DNA of 64,000 nt from Jaenimonas drosophilae (lineage: Eukaryota > Euglenozoa > Kinetoplastea > Trypanosomatida > Trypanosomatidae), in the NCBI GenBank assembly GCA_030849065.1, contig JASAON010001639.1, positions 1 through 64,000 on the forward strand, written 5' to 3'. Of this stretch, positions 38,432 through 44,708 are shown piece after piece. Within the stretch, counting starts at the first letter, position 1. The number at the start of each line of letters is the position of its first letter. Under the pieces are notes generated by a model, which was given only the letters and a program-made list of their open reading frames with translations, ran no database searches and had not been told where the DNA came from. The position numbers were made by a program, and so were the translations under genes.

Positions 38432-39832
38432 ATGCACCGACTCTACGCCTCATCCTGCTCCATCTTGCGGAGCAGCCACCACACCTACGGCGGTGGCGGT
38501 TGGCGTGTGGGCCTCTGCGCCGCTGCCGTAGGACGGCACGTTGGCCCATCTTCATCTTCATGTGCATGCCCATCATCATCATCATCATCCTCTTTGGGGC
38601 ACGGCGCACGTTGGGAGGCACGCCGTTTTGCCAGCACACGCCGTCCGACGTACACGGAGATTCACGACGCCGTTCAGGCGTTGGGCTTCACCACCATCGA
38701 CGTGGATGCGAAGGAGCTGAAGAAGCGCTATCGTGAGTTGGTCAAGCGCAACCACCCCGACGCGGGCGGCGATGAAGCGGCCATGTCGCGCATCACCGTC
38801 GCCTACGAACGCCTCACTAGTCTCAGCAACTATGAAAAGGAGGAGTACCGGGCTCAGGCACGCATGTACCAAGGTGCATCGCACTACCCAACACGTGGTG
38901 GTGGGAGTGGGCCCTACGCACAACAACGCTACGCCGCTGATCCATTCCGAAGCTCAGCGCAACAACAACAACAACAGCAGGGTTATGGTGGTGGCTTCTA
39001 CTACCAGCAGGACCCTCAGGAGGCTTATGCACAGCAACGTGCCCAGCAGTCAGCCTACTGGAGCTACTACAACCGTCATGCCACGGGAGGGAGTGGTGGT
39101 GGTGGTGGTGCCTTTGGCCAGAACCCCTTCTCTCATCGGAACCCCTTCAGCATGTTTGCGCAGATGCAGCGTGCGCGCTACATGTCGGGCAACGGGCTTC
39201 TCCTGCGTGGCTTGGTCTTGTATCTTGTGTGTTCGATGAGCTTCTTGTTGCTCTATCGCAGCTACCGTGACTGGCGCAAGGAGGATGGGTGGAAGATGTC
39301 AGAGAGCCTCGCCCGCCATGAGCAGCTGCAGGAGATACAACGCATTCGGCAAGAGATGCAAGATCGTCGCCGTGCCGCACGGGGTGAGGAGGGGATGCTC
39401 GGTGCCGTGATGCCCGTGGAGGGCCGCAACATGCGCGTCGGGGAGAGCGCGGAGCTGCGGGCGTTGGAGTACGCCCGACAACGCCGCATCAGCATGATGG
39501 AGGAACAGCGTGCCGCACAGGACCTGCGTGGGTGGCCCACCTTGCGCGACGGCCAGGGCAGGTTGGTGAAGCGATTGCAAGATCCTGCGGGCATCGTCTA
39601 CTACGAGCCCAGCCCCGACGCGGCACGTCAGCGGCAGATTGACGTGCAACGCGAGAGCCTGTACCAACAGGCGGATGCATCACGCAACAACAACAACGGC
39701 GCCGCAACATCGCAGCCGCCGTTGCCCGAGGACAACGTCGGGGCGGTGTTTGCGGCAGCGGTATCCAACGATGCGGAGGTGAAGAGCGCGCTGGGCACCA
39801 TCTTTCAGTCTCTGAAGAAGAGCGATGCTTGA
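38432..39832 (+). CDS. J-domain membrane protein, probably mitochondrial (3 of 3)
   Basis: A 466-residue protein. The first 65 residues are rich in Ser, Arg and Gly with no acidic residue, consistent with a mitochondrial presequence. The J domain (about 74-140) has the HPD motif at H108 (VKRNHPDAGGDEAAM) followed by ITVAYERLTS. A Gln/Tyr/Gly-rich segment (about 150-235) takes the place of the Gly/Phe region of classical Hsp40s. One transmembrane helix lies at about 254-277 (LLLRGLVLYLVCSMSFLLLY). The C-terminal 190 residues are charged, probably helical (EQLQEIQRIRQEMQDRRR) and then mixed. The frame opens at TTG 38354; the first ATG, 38432, lies after a splice-like AG and is used. Partner Hsp70 is presumably mitochondrial, by inference only. 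Confidence 0.8.
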   Translation: MHRLYASSCSILRSSHHTYGGGGWRVGLCAAAVGRHVGPSSSSCACPSSSSSSSLGHGARWEARRFASTRRPTYTEIHDAVQALGFTTIDVDAKELKKRYRELVKRNHPDAGGDEAAMSRITVAYERLTSLSNYEKEEYRAQARMYQGASHYPTRGGGSGPYAQQRYAADPFRSSAQQQQQQQGYGGGFYYQQDPQEAYAQQRAQQSAYWSYYNRHATGGSGGGGGAFGQNPFSHRNPFSMFAQMQRARYMSGNGLLLRGLVLYLVCSMSFLLLYRSYRDWRKEDGWKMSESLARHEQLQEIQRIRQEMQDRRRAARGEEGMLGAVMPVEGRNMRVGESAELRALEYARQRRISMMEEQRAAQDLRGWPTLRDGQGRLVKRLQDPAGIVYYEPSPDAARQRQIDVQRESLYQQADASRNNNNGAATSQPPLPEDNVGAVFAAAVSNDAEVKSALGTIFQSLKKSDA

Positions 39833-40079
39833 TGCGTGCGTGCTTGGAAGAGTGTTGTAGCGTATGCCAATTCACAGGATGTTTCTTTTGCGTGGCTGTG
39901 TTTTGTAGTAGTTCTGTGCCAGGACACCCCCCTCCCACACACACACACACACACCAGTAGACGATGCAAGTTCTTGGTGCTTGGCATTGCTACTCAACAT
40001 GTTTTTTTTCTACAACGTTGTTCTTCCCAACCTCATTCATCATCATTCTGAGTAGACTGCCACCTTCCCACACTTCATT

Positions 40080-40098
40080 GGTGTGTGTGTGTGTGTGC
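40080..40098. repeat. GT dinucleotide microsatellite
   Basis: Perfect GT repeat ending about 15 bases before the ATG of the acetyltransferase gene, so it may lie in its 5' UTR. Confidence 0.9.
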
Positions 40099-40112
40099 TT
40101 GACTGAATTACC

Positions 40113-40745
40113 ATGACCTCACAACGGGCCAACAAGGATGCCGGTCGCTTGTACGACGACATGGTGGAAGGGATGCCCGAGGACCGACTACGCGCCAAGA
40201 AGCTGCGCCACACCTTCAATCTCACCAGCCCCACAGAGACGGAGAAGCGTGTGCAGCTCTGTCGCGAACTCTTCGCCACCTTCGGCCCCAGCTCCTGGAT
40301 TGAACCACCAATGCATATTTGCTACGGCAAGCACACCTTCATTGGAAAACACGTCTACGCCAACATGAACTGCACCTTCGTGGATGATGGGGTCATTCAC
40401 ATTGAGGATCATGTAATGCTCGGGGCCAACGTCTGCCTCATCACCGTGGGCCACCCCGTTGACAGCCGCCTGCGGCAGTCGGAGGCGCAGTACACCTTCC
40501 CCATCACCATCCAACGGGGGGCGTGGCTGGCGTGCAACGTTGTCGTGCTGCCCGGGGTGACGATTGGCGAGAACACCGTCATTGGCGCAGGGAGTGTGGT
40601 AACGAAGAGCATCCCGAGCAATGTGGTGGCCTTTGGCAACCCATGTCGTGTGGTGCGCGATATCACCGACCGTGATCGCACCTTCTACTACAAGCAATTC
40701 ACCGTGGAGCCCAGCTCCAAGTACTACCCACTGTGCAAGCTCTAA
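40113..40745 (+). CDS. Hexapeptide-repeat O-acetyltransferase (maltose/galactoside acetyltransferase family)
   Basis: A 210-residue protein matching bacterial Maa/LacA/NodL enzymes, which transfer acetyl groups from acetyl-CoA to sugar hydroxyls. An N-terminal Mac-type helical domain (about residues 10-60, DMVEGMPEDRLRAKKL) precedes a left-handed beta-helix made of hexapeptide turns: HTFIGKHVYANMNCTF, IEDHVMLGANVCLIT and VTIGENTVIGAGSVVTKSIPSNVVAFGNP. The catalytic His is H114 in TVGHPVD. Length is the family norm (about 185-210), so the gene is intact. The family is mainly bacterial, with scattered eukaryotic members, so an ancient transfer is possible. Base and codon use match the neighbouring genes. 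There is no clear signal peptide. A real sugar substrate cannot be read from sequence. Confidence 0.92.
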   Translation: MTSQRANKDAGRLYDDMVEGMPEDRLRAKKLRHTFNLTSPTETEKRVQLCRELFATFGPSSWIEPPMHICYGKHTFIGKHVYANMNCTFVDDGVIHIEDHVMLGANVCLITVGHPVDSRLRQSEAQYTFPITIQRGAWLACNVVVLPGVTIGENTVIGAGSVVTKSIPSNVVAFGNPCRVVRDITDRDRTFYYKQFTVEPSSKYYPLCKL

Positions 40746-41038
40746 CCCACACGGTTGCGGTAGCGATGCTGGTGCAGAGCATCATGGACAAGACTCTTCT
40801 TCACGACCGTCGCCGGTTAGTCGTGAGCTCACTTTCCTCCCCCTTTTTATCGCTCTGGTTTCGCTTGACGCGCCTCCATCATCATCATCACTTCATCTCC
40901 CACACATCATTCCTTCGTGTCTGCTGTACGCCTGCAAGCCCTCATTCCTCAACGTCTTCTTCCTTTGATGACTCAGCCTAAGGCAACAGCCTCAGAGAGT
41001 AGAGTTGTTGCCACATACACACCGCTATCTCTTTGCTG

Positions 41039-41608
41039 ATGGCCTTGCACTTTCAAGCTGACGAGGACGATGAGCTGTGCGCCATGTTCGCCACACTCCT
41101 CAGCAACGGCCTCGTGACGGCGGAGGATTTGCAGGTGGTTGGGCTAACATCCGGGCCACCGGCATCATCTCGCGCCACAAGCATCAATGGGGAGCAGCCC
41201 ACCTCCCCGCCCAACAGCAAAGTGCGTGGCGCGCTGCGTCGCTGGCGCTCACCAGACGGCGCCGCAACCCCGAGCGAGTCGCGGTGTGGGGCCACATACA
41301 GCGACGAGACCCCGCTGCACACCGACCCCTCGCTGAGCTTCCCCTCCGCCGCCGGGGAGACGCCGCTGGTGCGTGGCTGCTTGAGTGAGTCCCAGCGCCA
41401 CGCCAACATGGAGGAGGCCCATAGAATCGATGCCGCACCATGGAAGGCGCGGTCGTTGTTGTTTCAGGACGGCGCGGGGGATGAGGAGTCGCCTGTGGTG
41501 AAGGCCCCGGCCTCATCCAACACGGCACTGTGTTTCACCGGGGTGGATGTCCTAGTCGCGCGCGAGATCGCCCACCGACTGTTGCACCCAGATGATGACG
41601 ATTGCTGA
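41039..41608 (+). CDS. Hypothetical acidic, largely disordered protein
   Basis: A 189-residue protein that I do not recognise. The N-terminal 40 residues (ADEDDELCAMFATLLSNGLVTAEDLQVVGL) could form helices resembling a small helical domain, and the C terminus (GVDVLVAREIAHRLLH) could form another helix. The middle is Pro/Ser/Gly-rich and probably unfolded. It lacks signal peptide and membrane segments. Codon use matches the genes upstream, and a pyrimidine tract with AG at 40975-40976 precedes it, which favours a real gene. The start is ATG 41039; a TTG-started extension of two codons exists. It is the last + strand gene before the tRNA-bearing boundary. Confidence 0.6.
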   Translation: MALHFQADEDDELCAMFATLLSNGLVTAEDLQVVGLTSGPPASSRATSINGEQPTSPPNSKVRGALRRWRSPDGAATPSESRCGATYSDETPLHTDPSLSFPSAAGETPLVRGCLSESQRHANMEEAHRIDAAPWKARSLLFQDGAGDEESPVVKAPASSNTALCFTGVDVLVAREIAHRLLHPDDDDC

Positions 41609-41758
41609 CGATTGCTTTGGACAAGCCGCCTCCTATTCTTTATGCCCCAATGCCAAAACGACGAGGGAAGACTCTGGAACAGAAAAAAAGCTACCACTGC
41701 TTCTTTTTTCTTTTCTTTCTTGGTTTTTTTTTCGAAGGAGTGCTGAAGAAAAAAAAGT
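41609..41758. other. Spacer between the last gene of the left array and tRNA-Met
   Basis: T-rich on the + strand (41700-41733). An A8 run at 41749-41756 acts as the oligo-T terminator for the - strand tRNA. Confidence 0.6.
41749..41756 (-). terminator. RNA polymerase III oligo-T terminator of tRNA-Met
   Basis: Eight A on the + strand give T8 on the transcribed sense strand, beginning 2 nt after the tRNA 3' end. Confidence 0.85.
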
Positions 41759-41830
41759 TAGCACCGGTTGGTTTCGATCCAACGACCTATGGGTTATGAG
41801 CCCATCACGCTCCCACTGCGCTACGGTGCT
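41759..41830 (-). tRNA. tRNA-Met(CAT), elongator type
   Basis: The reverse complement folds as a 72-nt cloverleaf. The acceptor stem AGCACCG pairs with CGGTGCT, the D arm contains GCGCAGTGGGAGCG, the anticodon stem ATGGG pairs with CCCAT around the loop CTCATAA (anticodon at 41796-41798), and the T loop is TTCGAAA-like in GGATCGAAACC. The sequence resembles eukaryotic elongator tRNA-Met rather than the initiator. There is no intron. A T8 terminator follows. It is transcribed against all protein genes of the window. Confidence 0.95.
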
Positions 41831-41916
41831 TCTGCGCGTTCGAAATTGGTCGTATGGAAATTAATGGGAGGCGCTCCAGTCTCTTTGCCCTGGGGGGGCG
41901 GTTTGGTTCGGCCCTT

Positions 41917-42010
41917 TGGCGCGATTGGCGCAAGGCCCCCCCCCCCCCCCGGCCCCCGCAGCGAATTGCGGGGGGATTTGGCCGGCTGGCTGGCTGCGCC
42001 AATCGCCGCC
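41917..42010. repeat. Inverted repeat around a poly-C run
   Basis: The left arm GGCGCGATTGGCGCAAGG (about 41918-41935) and the right arm CTGCGCCAATCGCCGCC (about 41994-42010) are imperfect reverse complements of about 15 bases, separated by a C-rich loop of about 60 bases. It begins about 90 bases from the 5' end of tRNA-Met. Confidence 0.6.
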
Positions 42011-42539
42011 CCCCTTTCGTTCGGAAATCAAAGGGCGAGAATCCAGATCGCGACAGGCTTCGTTCACGGCGCTTTGCGTTTGATTATTGGGGGGGGGGGC
42101 GTGCGCGGGGGCCGGACCGGCCACCGCCGATTCCATCAACCCCAATCCGATTTCCGCAAGCGCCACGGCGCCGCCGGGCGAATGACTTGGCGCGGAGTGG
42201 TATCTGTTTATTTGGGCACGAGCGGAAACGAAATGCAAAAGTTACTTTTTCCCCAACAGCCGTCGATGGGCCGGCGGGGGTCACGGTTTTTCATTCAACG
42301 CGAACCCGGCCAAACCCCCAGCCAAAAATGCTCAACGCAAGCAACCCTTCTTGCGCGAAGTGGCTATGCGGCATGTTTGGGCTCCATTTTTCCGCTTCTG
42401 GCGTGGGGCATTGATTCCATCTTGCGCTTGGTGTTCTGCGCACAGGCTTGCCGCCGCCCCCCCCCCCCCGCCTCGAACAACCGATTCCGGAACGGCTGCG
42501 CTTCGGCCGGGGTGGGGCGACCCCCAAAAAACGGTCACC

Positions 42540-42920
42540 CCAAACGCAGCGCAACATTACTCCAACGCTTCCCCCAGCTATGCACATAGTGCAATGGTCG
42601 TCACATGCATAGAACTGCTGACGCTAACGTGCGGCGGCGCGGGGGGGGGGGGCTGTGCTTCGGTGCGGTGGGAAAACTTCGGGTCCCACTTACGCCGGGA
42701 GCCCCCCCGCCCGCCCGCCAAACCCCCCCCCCCCCCCCCCAAATGCAGTGCCACATTGCCCCCCCGCCCCCCACCCCCGCCATGCGCATAGCGCAATGGT
42801 CGCCACATACGCAGAAATGGTGACACCAACATGCAGCGGCGCGGGGGGGGGGCCGTGCTTTCGTAGGGTGGTGAAATGTCCGGCCGGGCTTGCGCCGGGA
42901 GCCCCCCCCCCTTGCGACGA
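42540..42920. repeat. Two tandem copies of a roughly 200-bp GC-rich unit
   Basis: Copy 1 (about 42545-42743) and copy 2 (about 42744-42920) share, in order: GCAGYGCMACATT, CATAGYGCAATGGTCGYCACAT, GCRGCGGCGCG followed by a G run, GYGCTT, then CGCCGGGAGC followed by a C run. The offset is 199-202 bases depending on homopolymer length. The match is clearly imperfect, so the duplication is not a fresh assembly copy. A more degraded third copy may begin near 42487. Confidence 0.75.
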
Positions 42921-43455
42921 ACGCGCGCCGCAAGAGTGAACCGAGATGGGTTGATGGAGGGTGCGTTTCTGTCCATCGCAACTTTCATACATTCAGCCGC
43001 AATCCACCGCGCAATTTAAGCTGCGGCCTTTGTTCGGCGCGGAAATTGAGCCGCGGCAGGGGCGGGGCCCGGCGTTGCAAGGGTTCTTTTTTTTGGGGGG
43101 GGGGGCGGTTGGCGTTATCGGCAAATTCCCGATAAAAGGCTCGCCATAATCCCAGCACTTCCAGTCTCCATCGTGTGGCCCGCCCAGCGTTCACCACTTA
43201 GCCTTGATTCATGGCCCATCCACCTTCATTCGCTCCATGGGTCCGCATCTTTGTGGGATGGGGATGGGGGGGGGAATTTTGAAGCAGTTCCACATTCAGT
43301 ACGAGGGTCGACGAAAATATACAAACCCAGAAACCAGCTAACCCTCATAACAAACTTTTGGCTAATTCAAATATCAGAGATTGAATGTTTCCTGATATCC
43401 ACCCCGCCTCATCTCCAATTTGGAAAGCGAAGAACCGATGCGCGCGATTGTTGCG

Positions 43456-43462
43456 AAAAAAA
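43456..43462 (-). terminator. RNA polymerase III oligo-T terminator of tRNA-Arg
   Basis: Seven A on the + strand give T7 on the transcribed strand, directly after the tRNA 3' end. Confidence 0.85.
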
Positions 43463-43463
43463 T

Positions 43464-43535
43464 CATCCGTGACAGGATTCGAACCTGCAACCCTCTGATC
43501 CGTAGTCAGATGCTCTTCCATTGAGCCACACGGAC
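43464..43535 (-). tRNA. tRNA-Arg(ACG)
   Basis: The reverse complement gives a 72-nt cloverleaf: acceptor stem GTCCGTG with CACGGAT (one G-T pair), D stem GCTC/GAGC, anticodon stem TCTGA/TCAGA around the loop CTACGGA (anticodon at 43501-43503) and T arm GCAGG TTCGAAT CCTGT. It is close to eukaryotic tRNA-Arg(ACG), whose first anticodon base becomes inosine. No intron; a T7 terminator follows. It has the same orientation as tRNA-Met, 1.6 kb away. Confidence 0.95.
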
Positions 43536-43720
43536 TTGTCTACGGGTTGAGTAATTGTGTCTTAGTTACATCATTCCGTTGTCATCCGCCCTGGTGCCCG
43601 CGCTGGGGGGGGGCTCCTTAAGCTGGGGAAACCTGTTCTTTGGTGGCGGGGGTGTTGGTCCCCAACGACCCGGGGAATCCCTTCTGTTGCGGGGAAGTTC
43701 TTGCATGAAACACTGATTCG

Positions 43721-43743
43721 CTGCTTCCGTCTATCCTCTTTAG
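43721..43743 (+). promoter_or_regulatory. Candidate trans-splice acceptor for the RRM gene
   Basis: A pyrimidine-rich stretch ending CTATCCTCTTTAG, with the AG at 43742-43743. The resulting 5' UTR would be only 9 nt before ATG 43753, unusually short. Confidence 0.5.
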
Positions 43744-43752
43744 GGCATTCAC

Positions 43753-44406
43753 ATGGATTTGCGTAGGGTGCTGTACGTGAGTGGAATTCAACGATCCATC
43801 ACGGAAGATGAAATAATCCAGCATTTTTCAGCCTTTGGGAAAGTCATTTCGTTCGAGTTTCAACGAGACAAGGAAGGGAAATCCCGTGGATATGGCTTAC
43901 TTCAGATTGAAACTAACAATGTTGAACGTATTGGCACAGAGAAGCATACTGTAAAAGGGGCTTCACTTAATGTTGCACCGGCTCCAACACACCATGATGT
44001 TAAAGATCCTCAACCGTCGACCTCACGTGTCGCACCGCCTGTGCGAGGTGAGTGTCGTTTTGAGCCTGTAACGGACCGGAAAAGGCAGCGCCCAGTGGAT
44101 GACAATTCTGGTACTGAAAAGCCTCTGGAGCGCGATAGTCGCATAGCTTCGCGACACGAAATTCCATCCGCTCCTCGAACTAACGGTGACAATTGCAAAC
44201 CATCTGTGCCCCACTTTGCGCAGGCAAATCCAACTCAAGACTATGAATACCAACGTCAATCGCTCTCTAGTGGCCAACCGGACCTTTTGGTTTGCATTCC
44301 TATGCACCTGTGCCCTGCGTCGTTTGTTTATGACCCACGAACTTGCTGCGCGAAACTTGATCCTCATCAGCTTGGCTCCCTTGTTATCACTCCAAAAACT
44401 CTTTGA
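43753..44406 (+). CDS. Small RRM-type RNA-binding protein
   Basis: A 217-residue protein with one RNA recognition motif at about residues 4-76. RNP2 reads VLYVSGI, the first helix is TEDEIIQHFSAFGKV, and RNP1 reads KSRGYGLLQI (usual consensus RGYGFV). The first RNP1 aromatic is kept as Tyr, but the second is Leu. The remainder is hydrophilic and probably disordered, with a basic patch (DRKRQRP) that could be a nuclear signal, and a C-terminal stretch (PDLLVCIPMHLCPASFVYDPRTCC) that is oddly Cys- and Pro-rich. Kinetoplastids carry many single-RRM proteins that regulate mRNA stability after transcription; the specific target is unknown. Codon use is clearly more A/T-ending than the genes before the tRNA boundary. 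Confidence 0.85.
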   Translation: MDLRRVLYVSGIQRSITEDEIIQHFSAFGKVISFEFQRDKEGKSRGYGLLQIETNNVERIGTEKHTVKGASLNVAPAPTHHDVKDPQPSTSRVAPPVRGECRFEPVTDRKRQRPVDDNSGTEKPLERDSRIASRHEIPSAPRTNGDNCKPSVPHFAQANPTQDYEYQRQSLSSGQPDLLVCIPMHLCPASFVYDPRTCCAKLDPHQLGSLVITPKTL

Positions 44407-44708
44407 GGAGTGTTTTCCTCACCCCCCGATGCTCAACTATTCTTTTTCTGACTGGCGTGGTCAGTGAAAGGAAAAGCAAGAACTTTCTTTCGACGGTTAA
44501 GTATTAATTGTCCACACACGTTTTTTCGGCATGGATAGCATTCTATCTATTGGGACGTGAAAGCACTTTGTTTTTGCTGCTTGATTGCCGTGGTCATCAT
44601 TACTGCCATTTTTCGTTCAATCACTTTTTGCGTTTTGACTTCGAGAACTCTCCAAATTAGGCTATCGGACAGCAACTTATTTTGGTGAACTCCAACTACC
44701 AGGCAAGA
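44407..44708. other. Intergenic region, RRM gene to phosphoacetylglucosamine mutase
   Basis: Just over 300 bases, no gene. A T-rich stretch at about 44608-44638 with the first good AG at 44659-44660 may serve as the splice signal. Confidence 0.6.

Larger units (their letters stand above)
41831..43463. other. GC-rich homopolymer island between two - strand tRNA genes
   Basis: About 1.6 kb with no supportable gene. Open frames exist (for example 41768-42589) only because stop codons are rare in G/C-rich sequence. It contains C runs of 15 (41936-41950), 13 (42457-42469), 18 (42723-42740) and 10 (42902-42911), and G runs of 11 (42089-42099), 12 (42641-42652), 10 (42843-42852) and 11 (43095-43105). 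A tandem duplication and an inverted repeat are listed separately. The last 250 bases (43200-43460) return to ordinary composition. Function unknown; G-runs could form quadruplexes on either strand. Confidence 0.75.

Noticed and set aside
41768..42589. 273-codon frame through tRNA-Met and the GC island
   Set aside because: It overlaps a confident tRNA gene on the other strand, starts at GTG-like codons and encodes Pro/Gly/Arg strings from homopolymers.
41831..43463. Possibility that the GC island is a transposable element or bacterial insert
   Set aside because: No transposase, reverse transcriptase or integrase motif, no target-site duplication and no terminal repeats were seen.
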